From Staphylococcus kloosii (GTDB lineage Bacteria; Bacillota; Bacilli; Staphylococcales; Staphylococcaceae), in contig NZ_CP027846.1 of the NCBI RefSeq assembly GCF_003019255.1, positions 1,488,001 to 1,552,000 on the forward strand: 64,000 nucleotides of DNA. The letters are read 5' to 3'. The position numbers and the translations under genes were made by a program. Positions 50,747-60,001 of the stretch are shown one piece after another. Below the pieces are notes generated by a model. The model saw nothing but the letters and a program-made list of their open reading frames with translations, made no database searches and was not told where the DNA came from. The first letter of the stretch is position 1. Each line of letters begins with the position of its first letter.

Positions 50747-51067
50747 ATGATTACTGTTGATGTAGCTTTAAATAGCGAAGGTCAAGTAACAGATGTAATT
50801 ATGGACGGCCATGCAGATCATGGTGACTATGGTCATGACATAGTATGTGCAGGTGCTTCAGCCGTGCTATTCGGCAGTGTGAATGCTATTATGGGTTTAA
50901 CATCTGAGAAACCTGATATAGATTATGAAGAAGACGGCGGTCATTTTCATATACGCAGTGTTGATACAAATAATGAACAGGCACAATTAATTCTTCAAGC
51001 TATGTTAGTGTCATTACAAACAATAGAAGAAGAATATCATGAGAATATTAGATTAAATTACAAGTGA
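50747..51067 (+). CDS. prp: ribosomal-processing cysteine protease Prp
   Basis: Prp removes the N-terminal extension of L27 in Firmicutes, a step essential in S. aureus. The 106-residue protein has the catalytic pair H22 (DGHADHGDYGHD) and C34 (IVCAGAS). It sits between rplU and rpmA, two bases after the rplU stop. The next gene encodes its substrate with the cleavage motif intact. No strong ribosome site is visible, so translation may be coupled to rplU. Confidence 0.94.
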   Translation: MITVDVALNSEGQVTDVIMDGHADHGDYGHDIVCAGASAVLFGSVNAIMGLTSEKPDIDYEEDGGHFHIRSVDTNNEQAQLILQAMLVSLQTIEEEYHENIRLNYK

Positions 51068-51078
51068 GGTGCAATTCA

Positions 51079-51363
51079 ATGTTAAAATTAAACTTACAGT
51101 TCTTCGCATCGAAAAAAGGGGTAAGTTCTACAAAAAACGGACGTGACTCTGAATCAAAACGTTTAGGTGCTAAACGTGCTGACGGTCAATACGTTACTGG
51201 CGGTTCTATTTTATTCCGTCAACGTGGTACTAAAATCTACCCTGGTGAAAATGTAGGTCGCGGTGGTGACGATACATTATTCGCTAAAATCGACGGCGTT
51301 GTTAAATTCGAACGTAAAGGTCGCGACAAAAAACAAGTATCTGTTTATTCAGCTGCTGAGTAA
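51079..51363 (+). CDS. rpmA: 50S ribosomal protein L27 with cleavable N-terminal extension
   Basis: L27 reaches toward the peptidyl transferase centre. The 94-residue product begins MLKLNLQFFASKKGVSSTKN. The LNLQFF segment is the staphylococcal-type extension that Prp cleaves before the alanine. The ATG at 51079 follows GAGGTG, which overlaps the prp stop. The body (GSILFRQRGTKIYPG) is typical. A terminator follows. Confidence 0.96.
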   Translation: MLKLNLQFFASKKGVSSTKNGRDSESKRLGAKRADGQYVTGGSILFRQRGTKIYPGENVGRGGDDTLFAKIDGVVKFERKGRDKKQVSVYSAAE

Positions 51364-51375
51364 TTTGTCTTTACT

Positions 51376-51411
51376 AACACCAGAAGTTTTAACTTCTGGT
51401 GTTTATTTTTT
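51376..51411 (+). terminator. terminator of rplU-prp-rpmA
   Basis: AACACCAGAAGTT (51376-51388) is the exact inverse of AACTTCTGGTGTT (51391-51403), followed by a T-run. Confidence 0.9.
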
Positions 51412-51486
51412 GTTTTATTTTATATAAAACGACTTAATGATATAATGGTGTAGATATTGTAAAATTATAGAAAAAGAGGTGAAAAT

Positions 51487-52779
51487 ATGTTTGTCGATCA
51501 AGTGAAAATTTCACTAAAAGCTGGTGATGGTGGTAACGGGATTACAGCATATAGACGAGAAAAGTATGTACCGTTTGGAGGTCCAGCCGGTGGTGATGGT
51601 GGCGATGGTGCTTCGGTTATTTTTGAAGTGGATGAAGGATTAAGAACTTTATTAGACTTTAGATACCAAAGCCATTTTAAAGCTAAAAGAGGTGAAGGTG
51701 GCCAAAGCAGTAATATGCATGGTAAAAATGCAGAGAACTTAATCTTGCATGTTCCACCAGGCACAATTGTTAGAAGTGTTGAAACAGGTGAAGTATTAGC
51801 CGATTTAGTTGAACATGGACAACGTGCGACTGTAGCTAAAGGTGGTCGTGGTGGTAGAGGTAATTCACGTTTTGCATCTCCACGTAATCCGGCACCAGAT
51901 TTTAGTGAGAACGGTGAACCCGGTGAAGAAATCGAAGTAACATTAGAATTAAAATTATTAGCTGACGTAGGATTAGTAGGTTTCCCAAGTGTGGGTAAAT
52001 CAACTTTACTTTCTATTGTGTCGAAAGCAAAACCAAAAATAGGAGCATATCATTTTACTACAATCAAACCAAATCTTGGTGTTGTAGCAACTCCTGATAA
52101 TAGAAGTTTTGTTATGGCTGACTTACCAGGTTTAATTGAAGGTGCGTCGGATGGTGTTGGATTAGGTCATCAATTTTTACGTCACGTAGAACGTACAAAA
52201 GTTATCGTGCATATGATAGATATGAGTGGCTCTGAAGGTCGAGATCCTTTAGAAGATTATCGAATTATCAATAAAGAATTAAGTGCTTATGAACATCGAC
52301 TAGAAGAAAGACCTCAAATCGTTGTTGCGAATAAAATGGATATGCCTAATTCTGAAGATAATTTAGCTTTATTTAAAGATGCTTTAAAAGATGAAGAAGT
52401 TGATATTATTCCTTTATCAACTTTTACACGTGAGAATATAGATAAATTACTTTATTTAATAGCTAATAAACTAGAAGAAGTTAAAGACATAGACTTTAAC
52501 GAAGAAGAGGAAGATTTAGGAATAAACCGTGTTGTTTATAAACATACTCCTAATCAAGATAATTTCACTATCTTAAGAGATGATGATGGTGCTTATGTCG
52601 TGCGTGGTAAATCAATTGAGCGTATGTTCAAGATGACTGACTTCAATAGTGATCCAGCTGTGCGTAGATTTGCTAGACAAATGCGCTCAATGGGTATTGA
52701 TGATGCGTTACGAGATAGAGGCTGTGAAAATGGAGATATTGTGAGAATTCTTGGCGGAGAATTTGAATTTGTAGAATAG
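51487..52779 (+). CDS. obg: GTPase Obg/CgtA
   Basis: Obg is an essential GTPase in 50S maturation and the stringent response. The 430-residue protein has the glycine-rich Obg fold (1-158; PFGGPAGGDGGDGA and similar repeats). The G domain follows (GFPSVGKST, DLPGLIEGAS, NKMD), then a C-terminal OCT domain typical of Firmicutes. AAGAGGTG precedes the ATG. It is 12 bp before the ACT-domain gene. Confidence 0.97.
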   Translation: MFVDQVKISLKAGDGGNGITAYRREKYVPFGGPAGGDGGDGASVIFEVDEGLRTLLDFRYQSHFKAKRGEGGQSSNMHGKNAENLILHVPPGTIVRSVETGEVLADLVEHGQRATVAKGGRGGRGNSRFASPRNPAPDFSENGEPGEEIEVTLELKLLADVGLVGFPSVGKSTLLSIVSKAKPKIGAYHFTTIKPNLGVVATPDNRSFVMADLPGLIEGASDGVGLGHQFLRHVERTKVIVHMIDMSGSEGRDPLEDYRIINKELSAYEHRLEERPQIVVANKMDMPNSEDNLALFKDALKDEEVDIIPLSTFTRENIDKLLYLIANKLEEVKDIDFNEEEEDLGINRVVYKHTPNQDNFTILRDDDGAYVVRGKSIERMFKMTDFNSDPAVRRFARQMRSMGIDDALRDRGCENGDIVRILGGEFEFVE

Positions 52780-52791
52780 AGGTGCTCAAAA

Positions 52792-53247
52792 ATGGATAGT
52801 AAAGATTATAAAAAGTTTTATTTAATTAGAGAAGATGTATTGCCAGAATCTGTTGTGAAAACAATAAAAATTAAAGATGCTTTAAAAAGTGATCCTAAGC
52901 TATCCATATTTGAAGCAGTCAAAAAGTATGATTTATCAAGAAGTGCATTTTATAAATATAGAGATACTATTTTTCCAGTGGACGAGAAGATGGAAACTAC
53001 TAAAGAATTTACATTAATCTTATATGTTAATGATATCGTGGGTATGTTAGCTGAAGTTTTAAATACCCTGTCTAGATTAAGTTTATCGGTATTGACTATT
53101 CATCAAAGTATTCCTATGGATCAGAGAGCAACAATTACTGTCTCTTTAGATGCCAAAGGAACAGATTTAGAAATTGATGACGTTGTAGCGTCATTACAAA
53201 CGATTGAACATGTATCTAAAGTAGAATTAATAAGTATGACAATATAA
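52792..53247 (+). CDS. UPF0735-type ACT domain protein (PheB-like)
   Basis: This 151-residue protein has an N-terminal helix-turn-helix-like region (DALKSDPKLSIFEAVKKYDL to SAFYKYRD). A C-terminal ACT domain follows (FTLILYVNDIVGMLAEVLNTL to VSKVELISM), which usually binds amino acids. Relatives next to obg in Bacilli are annotated PheB, yet no chorismate mutase activity is evident, so I give no symbol. It lies between obg and ruvA with short gaps. It may be a ligand-sensing regulator. Confidence 0.85.
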   Translation: MDSKDYKKFYLIREDVLPESVVKTIKIKDALKSDPKLSIFEAVKKYDLSRSAFYKYRDTIFPVDEKMETTKEFTLILYVNDIVGMLAEVLNTLSRLSLSVLTIHQSIPMDQRATITVSLDAKGTDLEIDDVVASLQTIEHVSKVELISMTI

Positions 53248-53259
53248 GGAAGTGTAAAT

Positions 53260-53862
53260 TTGTACGCATATATTAAAGGTAATTTAACTCAATTATTTCC
53301 AACACATTTAGTCGTTGAAACGGCAGGCATTGGTTATGAAATTCAAACGCCTAATTCATATCGTTTCCAACGCTACTTAGATCAAGAAGTGAAGGTTTTC
53401 ACTTCATTTATAGTGAGGGAAGATGCACAACTGTTATATGGTTTTATTAATGAAGAAGAAAAAGATATGTTTCTTAACTTAATCAAAGTAACAGGTATCG
53501 GACCTAAATCTGCACTTGCGATTTTAGCCACAAGTACGCCTTCAGAAGTGATTCAAGCAATCGAAAATGAAAATGACGCTTATTTAACTAAATTTCCAGG
53601 CATTGGTAAAAAGACAGCGCGTCAAATTGTGTTAGATTTAAAAGGTAAAGTACAAGTAACTGAAGAAAAAGCTGAAAATCTATTAACACATGATAAAGCT
53701 AGCGACACTAACGATGGCGTAGTTAAAGAAGCGATTTTAGCGCTTGAAGCGTTAGGTTATTCTAAACGTGAACTTACTAAAGTTGAGAAAACATTAAGTA
53801 AAGAAACTTGTGAATCAGTCGATGAAGCAGTTAAAAGAGGTTTACAATTGTTAGTTTCTTAA
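53260..53862 (+). CDS. ruvA: Holliday junction branch migration protein RuvA
   Basis: RuvA tetramers hold the Holliday junction for RuvB. The 200-residue protein has the OB-fold start YAYIKGNLTQL, two helix-hairpin-helix motifs (VTGIGPKSALAIL and FPGIGKKTARQIVLDLKG), and domain III, which touches RuvB. The TTG at 53260 follows AAGGAAG and matches the usual N-terminus. It is 19 bp before ruvB. Confidence 0.95.
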   Translation: MYAYIKGNLTQLFPTHLVVETAGIGYEIQTPNSYRFQRYLDQEVKVFTSFIVREDAQLLYGFINEEEKDMFLNLIKVTGIGPKSALAILATSTPSEVIQAIENENDAYLTKFPGIGKKTARQIVLDLKGKVQVTEEKAENLLTHDKASDTNDGVVKEAILALEALGYSKRELTKVEKTLSKETCESVDEAVKRGLQLLVS

Positions 53863-53881
53863 AAAAATGGGGTGAACAAAA

Positions 53882-54880
53882 GTGGATGACAGAATGGTTG
53901 ATCAATCATTACATGAAGATGAAACATCATTTGAATTATCGTTAAGACCAAAAAGAATACGTCAATATATCGGTCAATCTTCAATTAAAAATAATTTAGA
54001 AGTGTTTATTAAAGCGGCTAAATTAAGAGAAGAACCTTTAGACCATGTATTACTTTTCGGGCCCCCAGGTTTAGGAAAAACAACTTTGTCTAATATTATC
54101 GCAAATGAAATGGAGGTTAATATTAGAACAATTTCTGGCCCGTCTATCGATAGACCAGGAGATTTAGCAGCAATATTATCTGGGTTACAACCGGGTGATG
54201 TATTATTTATTGATGAAATTCATAGATTAAGTAGTGTAGTAGAAGAAGTTTTATATTCAGCGATGGAAGACTTCTTTTTAGATATCGTAATTGGAAAAGG
54301 CGATGAAGCTAGAAGTATTAGAATAGATTTGCCACCTTTCACTTTAGTAGGTGCGACAACAAGAGCGGGTAGTTTAACTGCACCATTAAGAGACCGCTTT
54401 GGTGTGCAATTACGCTTAGAATATTATAAAGATACAGAACTTAAAGAAATTATAGTTAGAACAGCTGAAGTTTTAGGTACTTCTATTGATGAAGATAGTG
54501 CAATAGAATTAGCTAAGAGAAGTCGTGGGACACCACGTGTTGCGAATAGATTGTTAAAACGTGTTCGTGATTTCCAACAAGTTAATGAAGATGAGCATAT
54601 ATTTATTGAAACTACAAAACAAGCATTGAAGCTTTTACAAGTTGATGAAGAAGGCTTGGATTATATCGACCATAAAATGATGCAATGTATTTTAGATCAA
54701 TATAATGGAGGCCCAGTTGGCTTAGATACAATTGCAGTTTCTATAGGTGAAGAACGCGTAACGATAGAAGATGTATACGAACCTTTCCTTATTCAAAAAG
54801 GCTTTATCGAACGAACGCCTAGAGGACGTAAAGCAACACCTTATGCTCACGAACACTTTAGAAATATAAGAAAGAGGTAG
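53882..54880 (+). CDS. ruvB: Holliday junction helicase RuvB
   Basis: RuvB is the AAA+ motor of branch migration. The 332-residue protein has Walker A FGPPGLGKTT (about 59-68) and Walker B VLFIDEIHR. Sensor 1 is GATTRAG and the C-terminal winged helix contains RTPRGRKAT. The GTG at 53882 follows GGGGTG. It is 5 bp before queA, continuing the operon. Confidence 0.96.
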   Translation: MDDRMVDQSLHEDETSFELSLRPKRIRQYIGQSSIKNNLEVFIKAAKLREEPLDHVLLFGPPGLGKTTLSNIIANEMEVNIRTISGPSIDRPGDLAAILSGLQPGDVLFIDEIHRLSSVVEEVLYSAMEDFFLDIVIGKGDEARSIRIDLPPFTLVGATTRAGSLTAPLRDRFGVQLRLEYYKDTELKEIIVRTAEVLGTSIDEDSAIELAKRSRGTPRVANRLLKRVRDFQQVNEDEHIFIETTKQALKLLQVDEEGLDYIDHKMMQCILDQYNGGPVGLDTIAVSIGEERVTIEDVYEPFLIQKGFIERTPRGRKATPYAHEHFRNIRKR

Positions 54881-54885
54881 TAACA

Positions 54886-55911
54886 TTGGATATTGAAGAT
54901 TTTGATTATCATTTGCCTGAAGCATTGATAGCACAAACACCATTAAAAGATAGAGACCAAAGTCGCTTATTAGTATTAGGTAAAAATTCTGGTGACATTG
55001 ATCATCGTCATTTTAAAGACGTTATAGATTACTTTAATCAAGGTGATACTTTGGTGCTAAACGATACACGAGTAATGCCAGCGCGTTTATTCGGTATTAA
55101 AGAAGAAACAGGCTCTAAAGTAGAAATGTTAATGCTAACTCAATTAGAAGGTAATGATTGGGAAGTATTATTAAAGCCTGCAAAAAGAATTCAAATTGGT
55201 GATAAATTAAACTTTGGTGAAGGTAAAATAATCGCAGAATGTATTGAAACGTTAAACCAAGGTGGACGTATTATGCGTCTTCATTTTGAAGGTATATTAC
55301 AGGAGCGTTTAGACGAATTAGGTGAAATGCCATTACCTCCATATATCAAAGAACGTCTTGATGACCCTGAGCGTTATCAAACTGTTTATGCTAAAGAAAT
55401 TGGTTCAGCTGCAGCACCAACTGCCGGGCTTCATTTTACAGATGAATTATTATCACAAATAAAACAAAAAGGTGTGAATGTTGCATTTATTACTTTGCAC
55501 GTTGGACTGGGTACATTTAGACCGGTAAGTGTAGACAATATAGACGATCATGAAATGCACAGTGAATATTACCAAATGACACAGGAAACTGCTGACTTAT
55601 TAAACGCTACGAAAGAGAATGGCGGTCGTATCATTTCTGTAGGTACAACTTCAACTAGAACATTAGAAACTATTCGCCAAAACAATAGTCAGTTTGAAGC
55701 TGAAAGTGGGTGGACAGATATATTTATCTATCCAGGATTTGATTTTAAAGGCGTGGACGGTTTAATAACAAATTTCCACCTACCTAAATCAACACTCGTA
55801 ATGTTAGTATCAGCATTTAGTTCAAGAGAAAATATATTAAATGCATATAACCAAGCAGTAGCTGAACAATATAGATTTTTCAGTTTTGGCGATGCCATGT
55901 TAATTATTTAG
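54886..55911 (+). CDS. queA: S-adenosylmethionine:tRNA ribosyltransferase-isomerase
   Basis: QueA transfers ribose from SAM to preQ1 in tRNA to form epoxyqueuosine. The 341-residue protein has the family motifs LPEALIAQTPLKDRDQSRLL, LNDTRVMPARL, AAPTAGLHFT and GTTSTRTLE. The TTG at 54886 follows AGAGGTAG by a short distance. tgt, the preceding step of queuosine synthesis, is next after 22 bp. Confidence 0.95.
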   Translation: MDIEDFDYHLPEALIAQTPLKDRDQSRLLVLGKNSGDIDHRHFKDVIDYFNQGDTLVLNDTRVMPARLFGIKEETGSKVEMLMLTQLEGNDWEVLLKPAKRIQIGDKLNFGEGKIIAECIETLNQGGRIMRLHFEGILQERLDELGEMPLPPYIKERLDDPERYQTVYAKEIGSAAAPTAGLHFTDELLSQIKQKGVNVAFITLHVGLGTFRPVSVDNIDDHEMHSEYYQMTQETADLLNATKENGGRIISVGTTSTRTLETIRQNNSQFEAESGWTDIFIYPGFDFKGVDGLITNFHLPKSTLVMLVSAFSSRENILNAYNQAVAEQYRFFSFGDAMLII

Positions 55912-55933
55912 GGAATTGAGAGGAGTAACAAAT

Positions 55934-57073
55934 ATGCCTGCAGTTACATATGAACATATAAAAACATGTAAGCAATCTGGCGCGCGTTTAGGAATTGTAC
56001 ATACACCACACGGTTCGTTCGAAACACCTATGTTTATGCCAGTTGGAACTAAAGCTACAGTTAAGACAATGAGTCCAGAAGAACTTCATCAAATGGAAGC
56101 TAAAATCATTTTAGGAAACACGTATCATTTGTGGTTACAACCAGGAAATGATATTATTCGTAAGAGTGGGGGATTACATCAATTCATGAATTGGGATGGT
56201 CCGATACTTACTGACTCAGGTGGTTTTCAAGTATTTAGTTTAAGTAATTTGAGAAAAATTTCTGAAGAAGGCGTAGAATTTAGACACCATACTAATGGGT
56301 CAAAATTATTTTTAAGTCCTGAAAAAGCGATGCAAATTCAAAACGATTTAGGTTCAGACATTATGATGGCATTCGATGAATGTCCACCAATGCCTTCTGA
56401 ATATAAATATGTTAAAGACTCTATCGAACGTACGACACGTTGGGCTGAAAGATGTTTGAAAGCGCATAATCGTAAAGAAGATCAAGCGTTATTTGGTATC
56501 ATTCAAGGTGGAGAATATAAAGATTTGAGACAGCAAAGTGCTGAAGAACTCGTTGCTTTAGATTTTCCAGGGTACGCTATTGGTGGTTTATCAGTAGGTG
56601 AACCTAAACCGGTAATGTATGATATGGTTGAACATACTGAACAATATATGCCAAAGGATAAACCAAGATATTTAATGGGAGTTGGTTCTCCAGATGCTTT
56701 AATTGAATGTAGCATTCGTGGCATGGATATGTTTGATTGTGTATTACCAACACGTATAGCTAGAAATGGCACATGCATGACTTCTGAAGGACGCGTAGTT
56801 ATTAAAAATGCTAAATACGCTGAAGATTTTGGTCCATTAGATCCAAATTGCGATTGTTATACATGTAAAAATTACTCTAGAGCTTATTTAAGACATCTCA
56901 TTAAAGCAGAGGAAACTTTTGGAATACGTCTTACTACATACCATAATTTGCAATTTCTGCTTAAATTAATGGAAAATATTAGACAAGCAATTCGTGAAGA
57001 CCGTCTGTTAGATTTTAAAGAAGAATTTTTTGAACAATACGGACTTAATGTAGATAACCCTAAAAACTTTTAA
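55934..57073 (+). CDS. tgt: queuine/preQ1 tRNA-guanine transglycosylase
   Basis: Tgt swaps guanine 34 for preQ1 in tRNAs with GUN anticodons. The 379-residue TIM barrel has the catalytic aspartates in LTDSGGFQVFSL and FDCVLPTR. The zinc site CDCYTCKNYSRAYLRHL is also present. The ATG at 55934 follows AGGAG; an in-frame TTG at 55916 is too close to queA and overlaps the ribosome site region. It is followed after 15 bp by yajC. Confidence 0.96.
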   Translation: MPAVTYEHIKTCKQSGARLGIVHTPHGSFETPMFMPVGTKATVKTMSPEELHQMEAKIILGNTYHLWLQPGNDIIRKSGGLHQFMNWDGPILTDSGGFQVFSLSNLRKISEEGVEFRHHTNGSKLFLSPEKAMQIQNDLGSDIMMAFDECPPMPSEYKYVKDSIERTTRWAERCLKAHNRKEDQALFGIIQGGEYKDLRQQSAEELVALDFPGYAIGGLSVGEPKPVMYDMVEHTEQYMPKDKPRYLMGVGSPDALIECSIRGMDMFDCVLPTRIARNGTCMTSEGRVVIKNAKYAEDFGPLDPNCDCYTCKNYSRAYLRHLIKAEETFGIRLTTYHNLQFLLKLMENIRQAIREDRLLDFKEEFFEQYGLNVDNPKNF

Positions 57074-57088
57074 AGGAGAAATAAAATA

Positions 57089-57349
57089 ATGCAATTAACA
57101 TCATTAATTTTACCAATTTTATTATTAGCATTAATGTGGTTCTTTTTAATTAGACCACAACAAAAGAAAGCGAAAGAGCATCGTGAAATGGTGCAACAAA
57201 TTCGTTCAGGTCAACGTGTTACAACTATCGGTGGTATCAAAGGCACTGTAAGAAGTGTTGACGAAACTACTGTAGTACTTACTTTAAATGGTAATGGCAC
57301 AGAAATTACACTTGAAAAACCTGCAATCAAACAGGTAGACCCATCATAA
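57089..57349 (+). CDS. yajC: Sec translocase accessory protein YajC
   Basis: YajC is a small single-span membrane protein associated with SecDF-YidC. The 86-residue product has an N-terminal helix (LILPILLLALMWFFLI) followed by RPQQKKAKEH and a cytoplasmic domain (GQRVTTIGGIKGTV). AAAGGAG precedes the ATG. secDF lies just downstream behind a terminator, so the two are separate transcription units. Confidence 0.95.
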   Translation: MQLTSLILPILLLALMWFFLIRPQQKKAKEHREMVQQIRSGQRVTTIGGIKGTVRSVDETTVVLTLNGNGTEITLEKPAIKQVDPS

Positions 57350-57357
57350 TCAAACAC

Positions 57358-57393
57358 AAAATGGCAGGGATTGTAGATTCCTGCCATTTTTTT
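57358..57393 (+). terminator. terminator of ruvAB-queA-tgt-yajC
   Basis: ATGGCAGGGAT (57361-57371) pairs with ATTCCTGCCAT (57377-57387) with one wobble, followed by T7. Confidence 0.9.
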
Positions 57394-57572
57394 ATATTTA
57401 AGTAATATTACAAAAAATTAATTGAGCATAATAAATGTTAGTTTGTGTATGAGTTGTAATATGTTAAGATATATAGGTCGCTTAAACAAGTTATAGTAGT
57501 TTACGTAATGACTTGCACAAATATTAATAATTAAAGTATCCTTAAATCATAAGTTTACAATGAGGTGTTCAT

Positions 57573-59849
57573 GTGAAAAAAAGTAGTAGAATAGTTGCGT
57601 TTATTTTACTTGTGGTTCTATTATTTGCGGGAATGGGACTCACATATAAGAACGTAGTTAAGAACGTTAACTTAGGTTTAGACTTGCAAGGTGGATTTGA
57701 AGTTCTTTACCAAGTTAATCCGTTACAACATGGCGATAAAGTTGGTAAAGATGCGGTAAAAGCTACCTCTAAAACATTAGAGAATCGTGTCAATAAACTT
57801 GGGGTTTCTGAACCAAAAATACAAGTTGAAGATAATAACCGTATTCGTGTACAACTTGCCGGTGTTAAAAACCAATCGCAAGCGAGGAAATTGTTGTCCT
57901 CTCAAGCTAATTTAACGATTCGTGATGCAAATGACAAAGTTAAATTAACTGGTAAAGACCTTAAACAAGGTACAGCTAAGCAAGAATTCAAACAAAATAC
58001 AAACCAACCCGCAGTTACTTTTAAACTAAAAGATAGTGACAAATTCAAAAAAGTAACAGAAGAAATTTCTAAGAAAAAAGAAAATGTTATGGTTGTGTGG
58101 TTAGATTACGAAAAAGGTGATTCATACCACAAAGAAAAAACTAAGAAAGACCCTAAATATGTTTCTGCCGCTAATGTAGATAAACCGATCAATTCTGACA
58201 GCGTAGAAATTTCAGGTGGCTTCAACGGTGAAAAAGGCGTTCAAAAAGCAAAACAAATTGCAGACTTATTAAACGCTGGTTCATTACCTGTTGATCTTAA
58301 AGAAATATATTCAAATTCTGTAGGGGCTCAATTCGGTCAAGATGCATTAGATAAAACAATTTTTGCGTCTATGTTAGGTGTAGCAGTTATCTACTTATTT
58401 ATGTTAGGTTTCTATCGTTTACCTGGCCTTGTAGCTGTCATCGCCTTAACAACATACATTTATTTAACACTATTTGCCTTTAATTTAATTTCAGGCGTGT
58501 TAACACTACCTGGCCTAGCAGCACTTGTGCTTGGTGTAGGTATGGCCGTCGATGCCAATATCATAATGTATGAACGGATAAAAGACGAATTGAAAATTGG
58601 TCGAACGCTTAAACAAGCATATAAAAAAGCTAATAAAAGTTCATTCTTAACCATTGTCGATGCCAACTTAACAACTGTTATTGCAGCGGCAGTACTGTTC
58701 TTCTTCGGTGAAAGTTCAGTAAAAGGTTTCGCAACTATGCTATTATTAGGTATTTTAATGATTTTCGTTACGGCAGTATTCTTATCTAGATTGCTGTTAT
58801 CATTATTAGTTTCATCAAACTTCTTTAAGAAATCATATGGTATGTTTGGCGTAAGTAAAAAACATATTCATGACATCAATGAAGGTAAAGACGTACATGA
58901 CTTAAAAACACCTTATGAGAAATGGGACTTTATGAAACTAGCCAAACCGTTATTATCTTTAAGTGTAATTATCATCATTATTGGTGCAATCATACTATTT
59001 ATCTTTAGATTAAACTTAGGTATTGATTTCACAAGTGGTACGCGTGTCGATTTTGACGCTACAAACAAAGTATCGCAAGATAAAGTAACCCAAACACTTG
59101 AAGATAAAAACTTTAAACCAGATCAAATATCAATTGGTCAAAATAGTAAAAATGTAAGTGTTCAATTTAAGAAAGACTTAAACAAAGACCAAGTTGCAAA
59201 AATTAAAGACACAATACATGATAAGTTTGGTCACGACCCAACTGTAAATACAGTGTCGCCAGTAATTGGTCAAGAATTGGCTAAAAATGCGATTATGGCA
59301 TTAATTTACGCCGCAATTGGTATTATCATTTACATTAGTTTCCGTTTCGAATGGCGTATGGGACTTTCATCTGTACTTGCACTACTACATGATGCATTTA
59401 TGATTGTAGCCGTGTTTAGTTTATTCAGATTAGAAGTAGATATTACATTTATAGCAGCCGTATTAACCATTATCGGTTATTCAATTAACGATACGATTGT
59501 TACGTTTGACAGAGTACGTGAAAACTTGCATAAAGTGAAAGTTATTACTAAGTCAAAACAAATCGACGATATCGTTAATAGATCAATAAGACAAACGATG
59601 ACACGTTCAATCAATACAGTGTTAACTGTTGTTGTCGTAGTTATTGCACTATTAATCTTTGGTGCTTCAAGCATTTTCACATTCTCATTAGCGCTGTTAA
59701 TTGGTTTAATTACAGGTGTATTCTCTTCTGTATTTATTGCAGTACCTTTATGGGGCATTATGAAAAAACGACAACTTAAAAAATCAGATGATCATAAGTT
59801 AGTAGTTTACAAAGAAAAACGTTCTAACGATGAAAAAATCTTAGTATAA
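57573..59849 (+). CDS. secDF: fused protein translocase subunit SecDF
   Basis: SecDF uses the proton gradient to pull exported proteins out of SecYEG. The 758-residue fusion contains a SecD half (NLGLDLQGGFEVLYQV, AVGMAVDANIIMYER-type motif near 320) and a SecF half. The SecF half includes LNLGIDFTSGTRVDF and GYSINDTIVTFDRVRENL. Each half has six membrane helices and a large external loop. The fusion is typical of Bacillus and Staphylococcus. The GTG at 57573 follows TGAGGTG. It is monocistronic. Confidence 0.96.
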   Translation: MKKSSRIVAFILLVVLLFAGMGLTYKNVVKNVNLGLDLQGGFEVLYQVNPLQHGDKVGKDAVKATSKTLENRVNKLGVSEPKIQVEDNNRIRVQLAGVKNQSQARKLLSSQANLTIRDANDKVKLTGKDLKQGTAKQEFKQNTNQPAVTFKLKDSDKFKKVTEEISKKKENVMVVWLDYEKGDSYHKEKTKKDPKYVSAANVDKPINSDSVEISGGFNGEKGVQKAKQIADLLNAGSLPVDLKEIYSNSVGAQFGQDALDKTIFASMLGVAVIYLFMLGFYRLPGLVAVIALTTYIYLTLFAFNLISGVLTLPGLAALVLGVGMAVDANIIMYERIKDELKIGRTLKQAYKKANKSSFLTIVDANLTTVIAAAVLFFFGESSVKGFATMLLLGILMIFVTAVFLSRLLLSLLVSSNFFKKSYGMFGVSKKHIHDINEGKDVHDLKTPYEKWDFMKLAKPLLSLSVIIIIIGAIILFIFRLNLGIDFTSGTRVDFDATNKVSQDKVTQTLEDKNFKPDQISIGQNSKNVSVQFKKDLNKDQVAKIKDTIHDKFGHDPTVNTVSPVIGQELAKNAIMALIYAAIGIIIYISFRFEWRMGLSSVLALLHDAFMIVAVFSLFRLEVDITFIAAVLTIIGYSINDTIVTFDRVRENLHKVKVITKSKQIDDIVNRSIRQTMTRSINTVLTVVVVVIALLIFGASSIFTFSLALLIGLITGVFSSVFIAVPLWGIMKKRQLKKSDDHKLVVYKEKRSNDEKILV

Positions 59850-59862
59850 TTTAAATGAATTT

Positions 59863-59897
59863 TACCACTGCGTATGCACTACGCAGTGGTATTTTTA
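59863..59897 (+). terminator. terminator of secDF
   Basis: TACCACTGCGTA (59863-59874) is the exact inverse of TACGCAGTGGTA (59880-59891), followed by T's. Confidence 0.92.
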
Positions 59898-60001
59898 TTT
59901 TTTTGCGTATTTCTTTAAATAATATTGTCATATTAATGGTCACCGCTTTTTATTTTAATGAATATTTTGTATAATGACTGGTGGAAATGAGGGAGACTCG
60001 T

